Shown here one piece after another: positions 16,922 to 26,601 of a stretch of 64,000 nucleotides of DNA. The position numbers and the translations under genes were made by a program. Each line of letters begins with the position of its first letter. Position 1 is the first letter of the stretch. The notes under the pieces were generated by a model, which ran no database searches, was not told the DNA's origin, and saw nothing but the letters and a program-made list of their open reading frames with translations. Origin of the DNA: Mediterraneibacter hominis (GTDB lineage Bacteria > Bacillota > Clostridia > Lachnospirales > Lachnospiraceae); the NCBI RefSeq assembly GCF_014287475.1, contig NZ_JACOPF010000001.1, positions 1,674,001 to 1,738,000 of the forward strand. The letters are read 5' to 3'.

Positions 16922-17746
16922 TCAGAATATCCAGATAGAAAAAGGAACAAAACGTCCGACACAAAAGACTGCTGCCAGATAGACAAGCACAATGACATAG
17001 GCCACCCTGTCCCTGCCATGATACACAAGCGGCTTCATCTTTGTTCTGCCTTCACCGCCACGGTAGCACCGCGCCTCCATCGCCATAGCCAGGTCATTCG
17101 CCCGCCTGAATGCCGACACAAATAACGGCACCAAAATCGGCACCATCGCCTTTGCTCTCTGTAAAATATTTCCACTCTCCAGATCAGCGCCCCTGGCAAT
17201 CTGCGCTTTCATAATCTTGTCTGTCTCTTCCAGCAGAATCGGGATAAATCGAAGTGCGATAGACATCATCATTGCCACTTCATGTACCGGTACTTTGATT
17301 TTATTCAAAGGATAGAGAAGCTTTTCAATTCCGTCTGTCAATGCATTCGGCGTCGTAGTAAACGTCATAATGGAGGAACCGGCGACCAGGTACATCAGGC
17401 GGATTGCCATAAACACAGACACCCTAAGTCCATTCTCCGTTATCTGAAAGATCCAGAAGGACACAAGCGTTTCCCCTCCTTTATTTAAAAACAAATTCAT
17501 CACAACCGTAAATAAAAGCAAAATTAGAATTGGCTTCAATCCCTTGACAATGAATTTCAAAGGCACCTTGCTCAGATGTATGACCGTCCCCAAAAAAGCG
17601 GTGGCAATCACATAGCCAAGGAGACTATTTTGAACAAATAAAGAAACCAAAAACAACAGGGTACAAACAATCTTTGCCCTTGGATCTAAACGGTGTATTA
17701 CACTTTTGGCCGGATAATATTGTCCTATAGTAATATCCCTAATCAT
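16922..17746 (-). CDS. ecfT: ECF transporter transmembrane protein EcfT
   Basis: This 274-residue integral membrane subunit of energy-coupling factor vitamin/micronutrient transporters has hydrophobic segments at about residues 30-60, 65-90, 110-130 and at the C-terminus. The cytoplasmic coupling region carries the two conserved short motifs AQIARGADLESG and AMEARCYRGGEG, which contact the two ATPases. It overlaps ecfA2 by 4 bp. No substrate-binding S subunit is encoded nearby, so this is a group II module that serves S proteins encoded elsewhere. Confidence 0.95.
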   Translation of the reverse strand: MIRDITIGQYYPAKSVIHRLDPRAKIVCTLLFLVSLFVQNSLLGYVIATAFLGTVIHLSKVPLKFIVKGLKPILILLLFTVVMNLFLNKGGETLVSFWIFQITENGLRVSVFMAIRLMYLVAGSSIMTFTTTPNALTDGIEKLLYPLNKIKVPVHEVAMMMSIALRFIPILLEETDKIMKAQIARGADLESGNILQRAKAMVPILVPLFVSAFRRANDLAMAMEARCYRGGEGRTKMKPLVYHGRDRVAYVIVLVYLAAVFCVGRFVPFSIWIF

Positions 17747-18600
17747 TGTCTCTCCCTCTTTAAGCTGTTTATAATTTCCTCTGCCGCCTCTTCCACTGTA
17801 GTTACATCTGTACTCACCTGGAATCCCCGCTTTTTTAAGTCATGCATGATATAGGTTACCTGAGGCGCGCAAAGGCCTACCTGCTCCAGCTCCTGATAGT
17901 GAGAAAACACCTCTTTCGGTGAGCCGTCCAACATTTTTTCTCCTTGATTCATCACAATAATCCGTTCTACATACTTCGCAATGTCTTCCATGCTGTGAGA
18001 AACCAATATAACGGTCATTCCCGTCTTTTTGTGCAGGCTTTCAATCTGATCCAATATCTCGTCCCTGCCCTTTGGATCCAATCCCGCCGTCGGCTCATCC
18101 AGCACAAGTACCTTCGGATGCATCGCCAGAACTCCCGCAATCGCCACACGGCGCTTCTGCCCTCCAGACAATTCAAAAGGAGACTGTCCGTAACATTCTT
18201 CGGAAAGTCCTACCAGATGCAGCGCTTCTACAGCTTTTTTCTTGCACTCTTCTGGAGAAAGCCCTTGATTTTTAGGCCCAAAGCAGACATCACTTAAAAC
18301 ATCTACCTCAAACAACTGGTGTTCCGGATACTGAAACACCAGCCCTACCTGGCTGCGCAGTTTCTTCAAATCGTATCCTTCCTCATAGATATTCTTTCCC
18401 TCATAGTACAGTCTGCCGGAGGTTGCTTTCACCAGACCGTTTAAGTGTTGAATGAGTGTAGATTTCCCAGACCCAGTGTGGCCGATAATACCTGCAAACT
18501 GTCCATTGGGAATTTCCAGATTGACATTTTTCAGCGCATGCTGTTCATAGGCTGTCCCCGGACTATATACATAACAGATCTCTTCTAATTTAATCGACAT
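17743..18600 (-). CDS. ecfA2: ECF transporter ATP-binding protein EcfA2
   Basis: This 285-residue ABC ATPase has Walker [11 protein letters not shown]-loop [10 protein letters not shown], signature [13 protein letters not shown], Walker [11 protein letters not shown] and the switch His in VSHSMED. It pairs with EcfA1 to power EcfT. The start overlaps ecfA1 by 16 bp. Gene order ecfA1-ecfA2-ecfT is the usual Firmicute arrangement. Confidence 0.96.
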   Translation of the reverse strand: MSIKLEEICYVYSPGTAYEQHALKNVNLEIPNGQFAGIIGHTGSGKSTLIQHLNGLVKATSGRLYYEGKNIYEEGYDLKKLRSQVGLVFQYPEHQLFEVDVLSDVCFGPKNQGLSPEECKKKAVEALHLVGLSEECYGQSPFELSGGQKRRVAIAGVLAMHPKVLVLDEPTAGLDPKGRDEILDQIESLHKKTGMTVILVSHSMEDIAKYVERIIVMNQGEKMLDGSPKEVFSHYQELEQVGLCAPQVTYIMHDLKKRGFQVSTDVTTVEEAAEEIINSLKRERQ

Positions 18601-19436
18601 AATGCCTCCACCAGCTCTTCTTTCCTTAATATTCCTTTCGGCAATGCAATCCCTCGCTTACGCAGCATTTCTGCCAGCATCGTCACTTGGGGCACGTCCA
18701 TCCTAATTTCTTTTAGCCGGTCAACCTGACTGAATACTTCCCTCGGAGTCCCATGCATCACAATATGGCCTCCATCCATCACAAATACCTCATCTGCGTC
18801 AATTACTTCTTCCATATAATGCGTAATCAGAATGACCGTTACATTTTTTTCCTTCCTTAACCTTTCTACTGTACGGATCACTTCTTTTCTTCCGTTTGGA
18901 TCCAACATGGCGGTCGGTTCATCCAGCACAATACATTTTGGCTCCATGGCAATCACCCCTGCGATTGCTACTCTTTGCTTCTGTCCTCCAGAAAGCTTAT
19001 TTGGAGAATGACTCCTGTATTTTATCATACCGACGGCCTTTAAGCTGTCCTCCACTCTCTGCCAGATTTCCTCTGAAGGCACACCTAAATTTTCAGGGCC
19101 AAACCCTACATCCTCTTCCACAACCGTACCGATAATCTGGTTGTCTGGATTCTGGAACACCATACCCGCGCTCTGGCGTACATTCCACAGCTCCTTTGGA
19201 TCTTTTGTGTCCTTACCATCCACCCACACCGTACCTCCTGTCGGTACCAGTATCGCATTCAGATGCTTGGCAAGAGTAGACTTTCCAGAACCGTTATGCC
19301 CCAGAATCGCGACAAAGGAACCTTCAGAAATCCGCAGATCAATTCCATCGACTGCTCTGTTTAGACCTGTCACATTCCCATCTTCATCTCGTTTTTCATA
19401 TTCATATACAAGCTTTTTCGCTTCTATCATTTCCAT
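18585..19436 (-). CDS. ecfA1: ECF transporter ATP-binding protein EcfA1
   Basis: This 283-residue ABC ATPase has Walker [11 protein letters not shown]-loop [11 protein letters not shown], signature [13 protein letters not shown], Walker [11 protein letters not shown] and switch His in ITHYMEE. It is the first gene of the ECF operon. Partner subunits follow with overlapping starts, consistent with coupled translation of the complex. Confidence 0.96.
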   Translation of the reverse strand: MEMIEAKKLVYEYEKRDEDGNVTGLNRAVDGIDLRISEGSFVAILGHNGSGKSTLAKHLNAILVPTGGTVWVDGKDTKDPKELWNVRQSAGMVFQNPDNQIIGTVVEEDVGFGPENLGVPSEEIWQRVEDSLKAVGMIKYRSHSPNKLSGGQKQRVAIAGVIAMEPKCIVLDEPTAMLDPNGRKEVIRTVERLRKEKNVTVILITHYMEEVIDADEVFVMDGGHIVMHGTPREVFSQVDRLKEIRMDVPQVTMLAEMLRKRGIALPKGILRKEELVEALCRLN

Positions 19437-19482
19437 CGGCTTTTATCTCCAAAGATTACACCAAATATTCTTATATCGTTCT

Positions 19483-20415
19483 CTATTGTACCGTCTCTTC
19501 TTTTTCTTTGCAAGGCTTCCTGTAAGTCAGCCAGATTCCCGCACTGACAAGAACCAGGGCGGCAATATTCTGGATAGACACGATCTGTTCTCCCAAAAAC
19601 ATTGCTGAAAATAACACCCCGAATATCGGAATCGTAAATCCGTATATTGCAACCTGTCCCACCGGATTATATTTCAAAAGGAGCGTCCATATGCTAAAGG
19701 CGCCCGTAGAAAGCAAAGCCATGTATAGCATCAGGCACAGACTCTTAAATCCGCCGCCACTTACTTCTCCTCCTAAGACCAGTCCTATGAGGATCAAAAC
19801 AAAGCCTCCAAGCAAGGTCTGATATGCGGTAATTGTCATAGCGCTTTCTCTGTCAGAAATTAATTTCAGCAGTACCGTACTGATCCCGTATGCCATACTG
19901 CACAGCAGCACCATTCCCTCCCCCATCATGTGAAACCCACCGGAAAGTGCCCCGGGCGTAAGGTTAATCACAATAACTCCAAATAGACCAAACAGGCACC
20001 CCATTGTTTTAGACCAAGTCATCTTTTCATTTTTCACGATAAAATGCGCCGCAATAATAGAAAAAAACGCATTTGAACCATTGATGATAGAGCCTTTTGT
20101 CCCAGTAGTGTGCGCAAGCCCTACATAGAAACATACATACTGTATTGTCGTCTGAAGAAGCCCCTGGCGCAGAATATAAGGAAAAGAGGAGCGTTTCATT
20201 GTCAAAATCCGCTTCTCCAGTATACATCCTATCAGAAATGTAAAAATGCCAGACAGGAAAAACCGATACCCTGCAAAGAGAATCTGACTCCCCACCCCTT
20301 CTATTTCAAACCATTCATACCCTATCTTAATACAAGGAAAAGCACTTCCCCAAAGAGCGCAGCAAAAAAGCGCCAGCAGGCATACACCTGCCGGCTGTGT
20401 CAGCTTTTTTCTCAT
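19483..20415 (-). CDS. EamA/DMT family transporter
   Basis: This 310-residue membrane protein has about ten hydrophobic segments in two EamA repeats (ALWGSAFPCIKIGY and TLLGGFVLILIGLVLGGE regions), typical of drug/metabolite transporter exporters. The family usually moves amino acids or metabolites outward; the substrate is unknown. GGAG lies seven bases before the ATG. It follows the cyclophilin gene by 18 bp and precedes the ECF genes on the same strand. Confidence 0.9.
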   Translation of the reverse strand: MRKKLTQPAGVCLLALFCCALWGSAFPCIKIGYEWFEIEGVGSQILFAGYRFFLSGIFTFLIGCILEKRILTMKRSSFPYILRQGLLQTTIQYVCFYVGLAHTTGTKGSIINGSNAFFSIIAAHFIVKNEKMTWSKTMGCLFGLFGVIVINLTPGALSGGFHMMGEGMVLLCSMAYGISTVLLKLISDRESAMTITAYQTLLGGFVLILIGLVLGGEVSGGGFKSLCLMLYMALLSTGAFSIWTLLLKYNPVGQVAIYGFTIPIFGVLFSAMFLGEQIVSIQNIAALVLVSAGIWLTYRKPCKEKEETVQ

Positions 20416-20433
20416 TGTTTTTCTCCGTAAAAG

Positions 20434-20952
20434 TTACGCTTTCTGCGGTTCGTCATACTCCGTACCGAACGTCTCTACTGTTACTTTTTTCATTCTCTGT
20501 GTCTCTAACGGCTTATCATTGTAATCTGTTGCCGTATCTGCTATTTTATTTACCACGTCCATGCCTTCTGTTATCCTGCCAAATGCCGCGTATGCTCCGT
20601 CAAGGTGCGGAGATTTCTTATGCATAATAAAAAACTGTGACCCCGCGGAATCTGGGTGCATCGCACGCGCCATAGAAAGTACCCCCTCATCATGGAGCAA
20701 ATCATTTGCAAAGCCATTCTGAGAAAACTCTCCTTTGATTGTATATCCTGGGCCGCCCATACCGGTTCCGTCCGGACAGCCTCCCTGAATCATAAAGCCA
20801 CTGATTACACGGTGAAAAATCAATCCGTCATAAAACCCTTTGTTTACCAGGGAAATAAAGTTTTTCACTGTATTCGGCGCGATTTCCGGATACAATTCTG
20901 CTTTCATAATATCTCCATTTTCCATTTCAAATGTCACTACTGGAATTGCCAT
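20434..20952 (-). CDS. Peptidyl-prolyl cis-trans isomerase, cyclophilin type
   Basis: This 172-residue cytoplasmic cyclophilin begins MAIPVVTFEMENGD. Family residues are present in FHRVISGFMIQGG, GTGMGGPGYTIKGEF, LSMARAMHPDSAGSQFFI and AAFGRITEGMDVV, including the catalytic Arg in FHRVI. There is no signal peptide. The start was set at the internal ATG, as the longer frame lacks family similarity and overlaps the neighbouring gene. It catalyses proline isomerisation during protein folding. Confidence 0.94.
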   Translation of the reverse strand: MAIPVVTFEMENGDIMKAELYPEIAPNTVKNFISLVNKGFYDGLIFHRVISGFMIQGGCPDGTGMGGPGYTIKGEFSQNGFANDLLHDEGVLSMARAMHPDSAGSQFFIMHKKSPHLDGAYAAFGRITEGMDVVNKIADTATDYNDKPLETQRMKKVTVETFGTEYDEPQKA

Positions 20953-21013
20953 ATTCTTTTCCTCTTTTCTTTCATATATACTGCACATATTGTAACGAAT
21001 TTCCCTTCTTTCG

Positions 21014-21625
21014 TCAATAAAATCCAATCATTCCGCCTTTTTCTTCCCATCCCGTATTCCACAGCTCCTGTAGTAGAAGCATGCTCTTCTGCCCGTATGT
21101 AGCTACTGCGATCCACATCCTATCATCCCGTATTTCGTACCCATAGCACAAAAACCAATGCCATTCAAAATCTTTATACCTCGCGTCCTGATGCCGCAGC
21201 ATTAAATAGGGTACCGGATACCCCCGATCAATCTGCTGCTTGATGTAATGTTCCGCTTCTTTATCAGAACGTTCTCCTTCAAACGCTTCCATGTGCAACG
21301 TTTTGTTGCCTACATCTTTTAAATATGCCGCATATCCTTCTATAAACATGGAAGGCTTCTTCACTCCACCCACTCTTGGCTTTAAATAGGGTTTCATTTT
21401 CATCGCAAAGCGCACATACTCCTCCTTTGTAAGATGGTGTATATCAAACGGGTATAAGTTTGTCCACCCTTTATGTAAAGCGAAATAAATGCTGCTGTCA
21501 CATGCTGTCGCCGCGGCGCATCCTCCCATATACATAACTACATTGTGAAACCATGCCTGACTGCCTCCGACTGCCCCGTCTATCGTAAAATATTCCAACA
21601 CCTTTTCCATCCTATTTTTTTGCAC
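21014..21625 (-). CDS. Unrecognised protein with cysteine-peptidase-like layout
   Basis: I do not recognise a characterised family. This 203-residue soluble protein has GGSQAWFHNVVMYMGGCAAA near residues 20-40, in which a Gly-Gly-Cys precedes a small-residue helix. A late EWHWFLCYGYEI places a His-containing strand near residue 155. Cys followed by a helix, then a distant His, is the order in C39/papain-like folds, so a cysteine peptidase-like fold is a guess. The start was taken at GTG 21625 because AGGAGG lies six bases upstream; an ATG five codons later has no clear site. It lies between a cyclophilin gene and an EamA gene. Confidence 0.6.
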   Translation of the reverse strand: MQKNRMEKVLEYFTIDGAVGGSQAWFHNVVMYMGGCAAATACDSSIYFALHKGWTNLYPFDIHHLTKEEYVRFAMKMKPYLKPRVGGVKKPSMFIEGYAAYLKDVGNKTLHMEAFEGERSDKEAEHYIKQQIDRGYPVPYLMLRHQDARYKDFEWHWFLCYGYEIRDDRMWIAVATYGQKSMLLLQELWNTGWEEKGGMIGFY

Positions 21626-21637
21626 CTCTTCCTCCTG

Positions 21638-22519
21638 TTATTTTCCTTTTAAACCGCCTGCGTTTTTGCGCGCCGATACTATGCTTGTATAAAATACCAC
21701 TCCAAGTATAATGCCTCCTCCAATCAACTCTCTCGCTGTCGGCGCTTCCTTTAAAAACAGAAACGCTGCCACAATGCCGTAAACCGACTCCAAACCGGAT
21801 ACAATTCCTGCTGTCTGGACTTTTACATATTTCAGGCTTTCAATGTACAATGTATGCGCCACTGCCGTAAATAAAACTCCCAGCAAAAGCAAAAGTAAAA
21901 ATTCCTTTCCCTGCGCCTTCTCCTTGCTGAAGAATAACACTGGAAGCAGAAGGATACTCGCCGTCGCCTGTTCATAAAACGCCGTCAGTATGCTGGAATA
22001 CTTCTCCATACATTTTCGGTTCATCAAAGAAAGTACCGCATAGCTTAAGCTCCCTGCCATCCCCCAGAGAATTCCCTGCGTCATAGAATTTCCAAGCTCA
22101 AATCGAGGTACAATGATCCCCACTCCCGCAAGCATCACTACCGCTGACAGTACACTTCCTACTCTCAATTTTTCTTTAAATAGTATCGGTTCTAAAAACG
22201 TTACAAAAAGCGGAAATGTAGAAAATGTCAGTGTTCCCACTGCAACTGTGGCACTTTGTATAGACTGCATAAAAGTCGTCCAGTGTACAGCAAGCACAGC
22301 TCCTGCCGCAATCAAAAATAAATAATCCTTTCTGCATCTCAATTTTAAACTGTCTTTTTTCACTTTTAAAAGAATCAGAAGAAAAAGACATGAAAACAGA
22401 ACACGCCACAATACAATCACTATGGAGGGAAGATGCAGCCATTTTGCAAACAGTCCTGCAAGTCCCATAAGAAGCACTGCTGTATGTAAGGTAATCAATC
22501 CGGTCTTTTCTCTTGTCAT
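21638..22519 (-). CDS. EamA/DMT family transporter
   Basis: This 293-residue protein has two EamA repeats and about ten membrane segments. Recognisable blocks are VIVLWRVLFSCLFLLIL, TFMQSIQSATVAVGTLTFS and the second-repeat SLKYVKVQTAGIVSGLESVY, followed by FLFLKEAPTARELIGGGIIL. It is probably a metabolite exporter; the substrate is unknown. It overlaps the upstream membrane-protein gene by 4 bp. Confidence 0.9.
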   Translation of the reverse strand: MTREKTGLITLHTAVLLMGLAGLFAKWLHLPSIVIVLWRVLFSCLFLLILLKVKKDSLKLRCRKDYLFLIAAGAVLAVHWTTFMQSIQSATVAVGTLTFSTFPLFVTFLEPILFKEKLRVGSVLSAVVMLAGVGIIVPRFELGNSMTQGILWGMAGSLSYAVLSLMNRKCMEKYSSILTAFYEQATASILLLPVLFFSKEKAQGKEFLLLLLLGVLFTAVAHTLYIESLKYVKVQTAGIVSGLESVYGIVAAFLFLKEAPTARELIGGGIILGVVFYTSIVSARKNAGGLKGK

Positions 22520-23034
22520 TTCTTATTCCTTCTTATATTCAGATTCCAAATGTATCTTATAGACATTCCCGCCAGGGAAATTCCCCCATAGGCCAATATA
22601 TAAACGCTTGCCGTTTCATTATAATAAACAGGCACACAACAACCGAAAAACAACATATGTATCACTGGATATTCCCACTTATATTCTTTCTTTTTTCCTG
22701 AACTGAGACTACTTAAAAACGCAACAGCTGGCAGAAATATAAGAAAATAGCACATCCAGCTTCCTGTATCTTTCAAAAATACTGGAGGTATGAAATAACA
22801 GAACGCGCATACTGTAATCCAAATCGCCGTTCCTATCCATTCTTTTTTCTTCGGCATATCTGGGATTTTCTGTTCCTTTCTTAATTTTTTCTCCCATGCC
22901 AGAAGCACACAGACACAGGCTAAAAAAGCACCCGTACGCACCAAACCTGTTCCCTGCGCCAAAACTGCAGCTGCTGAAAATATCGTGATACAGATAAATG
23001 CATAACCCATGGCAAAAAACATACGTACTTGCAT
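22516..23034 (-). CDS. Uncharacterised integral membrane protein
   Basis: I do not recognise this family. The 172-residue protein has about five hydrophobic segments (near residues 4-26, 31-44, 66-85, 92-108 and 122-156) separated by short basic loops such as KKLRKEQK and GKKKEYK. GGAGG lies six bases before the ATG. Its stop overlaps the EamA gene start (ATGA), so the two are likely translated together. It may assist that transporter, but nothing in the sequence proves it. Confidence 0.7.
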   Translation of the reverse strand: MQVRMFFAMGYAFICITIFSAAAVLAQGTGLVRTGAFLACVCVLLAWEKKLRKEQKIPDMPKKKEWIGTAIWITVCAFCYFIPPVFLKDTGSWMCYFLIFLPAVAFLSSLSSGKKKEYKWEYPVIHMLFFGCCVPVYYNETASVYILAYGGISLAGMSIRYIWNLNIRRNKK

Positions 23035-23125
23035 GAAATTCCTCCTTCAGAAAAGAAATTTACCAAGTAGGACAATAGATTCTGTAAAAAGAATAACATA
23101 GAGGAATGACCTATGTAAATATATG

Positions 23126-23160
23126 ATAAAAAGCGTATGAAACCTTACGCCTCATACGCC
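23126..23160 (-). terminator. Terminator of the PTS operon
   Basis: Arms GCGTATGA (23133-23140) and TCATACGC (23152-23159) form a stem on the minus strand, followed by five T residues. It lies 26 bp after the stop of the iron-dependent dehydrogenase gene, the last gene of the PTS operon. Confidence 0.8.
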
Positions 23161-23185
23161 TTCGTATTCAATAATGCTTTTTTAA

Positions 23186-24301
23186 CTAATATAAACTCTG
23201 ATTGATCCTTTTCAACTCTTCTCTAGATAATAACACATAGCTAGTCGCAAGTACTGGCTGAAGTTCATCATACACTTCATTTGCGAACTCATCTATTTCA
23301 TCTTCTTTCATCCCGAAATCCCGGAGCTTTTTGACCGGCCATATTTGATTTAGCAACTCCTTAAGTTTTAAAAGTGTTCTCTCTTTTCTACACTTAAGTA
23401 TTTCTGACAGTATATCGCACAATTTGCTTATTTTTCCCTCTGCATTCTTTTCATAATATTTATCCAGGACAGCACAGAAAAACTGATAGTTACTTTCCCC
23501 ATGTGCTACATGGTATCTACCACTTAGCGGAAAAGCAAGAGCATGTACTGCGCCACATCCTGCATTGCCAAAAGATATTCCCGCATAATTACTTGCTCTT
23601 AAAATATCTGACTCCCACTTCTGCCTGCTTTCCTCTCCTTCCGCCGCTATTTTGTCAAACGCTTTTATAAGCAGTCTTATTGCATCAACTGCAAACAAAT
23701 CAGTATAGGCATTTGATTTCGGTGACAAGAATGATTCCACTGCATGAACCAGTGCATCGATAGAACTATAGGCGAAAAAGCGATATGGTAAAGTATGGAT
23801 ACACTGTGGGATTAAAACTGCTTTGTCCGCATAGAACGCATCAAATGCCATTCTAACTTTTGTTTGTTTCTTTATAGATGAAATAATACAAGATCTTGTA
23901 ACCTCACTTCCTGTTCCACAGGTAGTTGGTATAATAATCAATTCCTTTTCTTTTATAATTTTAGACGAGTCTAAAAAAATTTCTTCTGCGCAGCGAAATG
24001 CCTTTAAAGCCAACAATTTTGCTATGTCTATCACTGTGCCCCCACCTACTGCAATAACTCTGCGATACTTCAGACTATGAGCTTTTTCTAGTACCGCATC
24101 AACCATTACGTCTGATGGTTCTCCTTCTCCGAAATCTTCCTGAAAAATCACTTGACACTCTAAATGAAAAGGTGCAATAAAAGGAGTATAAATAAATCTC
24201 TGCGTCAGTATTAAGTCATCCTTTTGTATCGGAAAATCTTTTATAAATCCACCAAAGTCGGCATATTCATATATTTCCGGCGCTATTTTAAACTTTCCCA
24301 T
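23186..24301 (-). CDS. Iron-containing alcohol dehydrogenase, 4-hydroxybutyrate dehydrogenase-like
   Basis: This 371-residue NAD(P)-dependent group III dehydrogenase has the nucleotide loop AVGGGTVIDIAK and TTCGTGSEVT. Metal ligands are expected in SSIDALVHAVESF (Asp and His) and in GCGAVHALAFPLSGRYHVAHG (His residues). The N-terminal part (KIAPEIYEYADF, DDLILTQRFIYTPF, then FGEGEPSD) resembles clostridial 4-hydroxybutyrate dehydrogenases. The start was set at ATG 24301, six bases after AAGGAG. As the last gene of a sugar-alcohol PTS operon, it may instead reduce the aldehyde released by the neighbouring aldolase. That is inference. Confidence 0.85.
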   Translation of the reverse strand: MGKFKIAPEIYEYADFGGFIKDFPIQKDDLILTQRFIYTPFIAPFHLECQVIFQEDFGEGEPSDVMVDAVLEKAHSLKYRRVIAVGGGTVIDIAKLLALKAFRCAEEIFLDSSKIIKEKELIIIPTTCGTGSEVTRSCIISSIKKQTKVRMAFDAFYADKAVLIPQCIHTLPYRFFAYSSIDALVHAVESFLSPKSNAYTDLFAVDAIRLLIKAFDKIAAEGEESRQKWESDILRASNYAGISFGNAGCGAVHALAFPLSGRYHVAHGESNYQFFCAVLDKYYEKNAEGKISKLCDILSEILKCRKERTLLKLKELLNQIWPVKKLRDFGMKEDEIDEFANEVYDELQPVLATSYVLLSREELKRINQSLY

Positions 24302-24332
24302 AATTGTCTCCTTCTTCTTTCCTGGTATTCCT

Positions 24333-24998
24333 TTATCCTTCAATATTTCGATTTCTAAGTGAAATCTTTTTTACAGTCTCTATGTATGATTCTGGTATCT
24401 CCTTTTTTTCTTTTCCAGATGCAAGAAGTATCAAATACTGTTCGCTCGTCCTTTCGATATTATCACTAGCAATCATCGCGTTTTCCATAGATATTCCAAC
24501 TCCGATTGTCCCATGGTTTTCCATAAGCACTCCTGCACTTGTACCTATTGTTCCCTTTACATTTTCTGCAAGTTCCAGAGAACCCGCGGGGGCAAACGGT
24601 GCAACCGGCACTTCACCGCCTAAATAAGATATACTTTCTACATCTATAATCGGTAATTTTATTACTCCTTTAATGGAACTTACCAGAGTACCATATTTCG
24701 AATGGGAATGTACAATCGCCTTTACCTCCGGTCTCATTTCAAATATATAGCGGTGCATCACCGCCTCCACAGACGGCTTATACTTTCCCTCTACTATATT
24801 CCCTTCCATATCCAGAAGGCATAAATCCTCTTTTTTAAGTGTTGCATAAGAACGCGAGGAAGGTGTAATCACAAACATTTCCTTGTCTTGTACACGGGCA
24901 CTTATATTCCCGGCAGTACCGAGTGCATATCCTTTTTCAACCATCGTCCTTACACCCCACATCACATCCTGTTTCGCCTGTTCAACTGTATCATACAT
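24333..24998 (-). CDS. Class II aldolase, L-fuculose-phosphate aldolase type
   Basis: This 221-residue zinc-dependent aldolase of the AraD/FucA family has substrate and metal residues in GTAGNISARV, the catalytic Glu in SVEAVMHRYIF, zinc His residues in IVHSHSKYGTL and a third His in LMENHGTIGVG. Enzymes of this type split ketose-1-phosphates (fuculose-1-P, rhamnulose-1-P, 5-deoxyribulose-1-P and others) to DHAP and an aldehyde, or epimerise ribulose-5-P. It overlaps the EIIA gene by 8 bp and lies 31 bp before the iron-dependent dehydrogenase. The operon also carries a different, FBA-type aldolase, so two cleavage steps may be involved. Confidence 0.9.
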   Translation of the reverse strand: MYDTVEQAKQDVMWGVRTMVEKGYALGTAGNISARVQDKEMFVITPSSRSYATLKKEDLCLLDMEGNIVEGKYKPSVEAVMHRYIFEMRPEVKAIVHSHSKYGTLVSSIKGVIKLPIIDVESISYLGGEVPVAPFAPAGSLELAENVKGTIGTSAGVLMENHGTIGVGISMENAMIASDNIERTSEQYLILLASGKEKKEIPESYIETVKKISLRNRNIEG

Positions 24999-25446
24999 AG
25001 TCTTTTACCTCCCATCTTCTCATCAATTTTTTTCTTACTGTCTCCAGAGATTCTGTCTTTGCTTCCTGTAAAAATTTTTTATCCTGTGCTGTATTTAATA
25101 TTGCTTTCAGCATGTCAATCTGGGCATCTCCTGACTTTAACGCCATACAGAATACAAACTGTGCAGGCACCTCATTTTCCGGGCTTTCCATATTCCGAAA
25201 TAAAACAGGATCTTTCAGTCTTATTACACAAATTGCCGGAACTATTACATGGATAGAATCGGTATGAGGTATCGCAACCGGCACTTCTGTCATTAAGCCT
25301 GTCGGATAAATCTTTTCCCGTTCCATGCACCCTTGTAAAAAAGATTCCTTTACAAAATGCCTGTCATGAAGTTCTTTATATGCCGCCCGAACCGCCTCTT
25401 CCCATGACCCGGGATTATCCTCAATTATTAATATTTCGTTTATCAT
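24991..25446 (-). CDS. PTS sugar transporter subunit IIA (fructose/galactitol type)
   Basis: This 151-residue cytoplasmic phosphocarrier has the phosphorylated His expected at residue 61 in PVAIPHTDSIHV, the hallmark of the EIIA-Fru/Gat group. It takes phosphate from HPr and passes it to the EIIB at 30.0 kb. The start was set at the ATG preceded by GGAGG with eight-base spacing; a start 18 codons earlier has no ribosome site. Separation from IIB and IIC by several enzyme genes is unusual but on the same strand and in the same run. Confidence 0.9.
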   Translation of the reverse strand: MINEILIIEDNPGSWEEAVRAAYKELHDRHFVKESFLQGCMEREKIYPTGLMTEVPVAIPHTDSIHVIVPAICVIRLKDPVLFRNMESPENEVPAQFVFCMALKSGDAQIDMLKAILNTAQDKKFLQEAKTESLETVRKKLMRRWEVKDYV

Positions 25447-25513
25447 TTCTTCTTCCTCCGTCTTGTCAATGCGCTCTACAATATCCTCATAATTTTCCAT
25501 TTAAACCAACTGT

Positions 25514-26554
25514 CTACTCATATATAATTGCGTTTTTAATACCCTGTTGGTTTGCATGTGCTTCAAGTGCATCAATCAGATTCTCCAGCCGATATTCCCC
25601 TGTAACAAAAATATCTTCCGGAATTTCATGGTGATTAATCATCTCGTTCGCCATCATCACATGCTTTGGTGTCGTATGGAAAAAAGCAGCAATCGTCAAT
25701 CCTCCGTAATGCATCGTCTGCGTATCTATTGTTATCTTCGTACCTGGTTTGCAGCCTCCGAATAGATTGATATAGCCCCCTTTACGGGCAATCATAATAC
25801 AATTTTCCCATGCAGCAGGCTGACCTGTCGCATCAACGACTGCGTCCGCCCCTCGTTTCTGCGGAGTAAGATTTCGAATCATACGAACAATATCCATCTC
25901 CTGATTCAAGACTACCGTCGTATCAATTCCAAGTCTTCGCGAGACTTCCAACCTGTCTTTCGAAAAATCAGCTTGTATAACATGAGCGCCCCTTCTTTTA
26001 ATTATTAAGGCAATCATCAGACCTATTGGACCTGCTCCCATTACCACAACTGTATCTCCATAACTGAATTTTGTCATATCTGCTCCGTACATCGCACATG
26101 CCAGCGGTTCAGTCAATGCCGCTGCCTTATAACTGACATCATCTGGAATGTGGAATGTATTCTGCCGTACAACGGGCCCAGGAATGTAAACATATTCCGA
26201 ATGACCTCCTTTAATCCGTACTCTATGTTCACAGCATCCGTCATTCCTTCCTGTTTTGCAGTAGTAACATTCGCCGCACATCGCTGCACTATGGGGAACA
26301 ATCCTGTCACCCACTTCAAATCCTGTCACTTTACTCCCCTTTTTATGTACAATTCCTGCCGCTTCATGTCCAAAAGAAATCCCCGGCTTGTAGCTTGGAT
26401 GCCCTCTTTTGTATGTCTTTACATCTGTTCCGCATGTCAACGACGCTTTTACTTTCATGATAATTGCATCTTCTTCCAATTCAAACATGGGACGTTCTTC
26501 TATCCTTACATCCCCTGGGCCATACCAGAGTGCCATTTTCATTGTTTCTTCCAT
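25514..26554 (-). CDS. Zinc-dependent medium-chain dehydrogenase (polyol-phosphate type)
   Basis: This protein of about 346 residues belongs to the sorbitol/galactitol-1-phosphate dehydrogenase group. The catalytic zinc site is in SLTCGTDVKTYKRGHPSYKP and GHEAAGIVHKKG. The structural zinc site is a four-Cys lobe in CGECYYCKTGRNDGCC, and the NAD loop is VVVMGAGPIGLM. It would oxidise a sugar-alcohol phosphate delivered by the PTS to a ketose phosphate. The start is placed at the ATG 10 bases after GGAGG; a TTG three codons earlier is possible. The exact polyol is unknown. Confidence 0.88.
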   Translation of the reverse strand: MEETMKMALWYGPGDVRIEERPMFELEEDAIIMKVKASLTCGTDVKTYKRGHPSYKPGISFGHEAAGIVHKKGSKVTGFEVGDRIVPHSAAMCGECYYCKTGRNDGCCEHRVRIKGGHSEYVYIPGPVVRQNTFHIPDDVSYKAAALTEPLACAMYGADMTKFSYGDTVVVMGAGPIGLMIALIIKRRGAHVIQADFSKDRLEVSRRLGIDTTVVLNQEMDIVRMIRNLTPQKRGADAVVDATGQPAAWENCIMIARKGGYINLFGGCKPGTKITIDTQTMHYGGLTIAAFFHTTPKHVMMANEMINHHEIPEDIFVTGEYRLENLIDALEAHANQQGIKNAIIYE

Positions 26555-26601
26555 GTCTGCCAATCCTCCATTTCTCCTGTATTTACTTTATTTTTTGAAT
26601 T

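Noticed and set aside
23186..24301. Firm assignment as 4-hydroxybutyrate dehydrogenase of a succinate/butyrate pathway
   Set aside because: Similarity is good, but no CoA-transferase or other 4-hydroxybutyrate genes are nearby and the gene ends a sugar operon.
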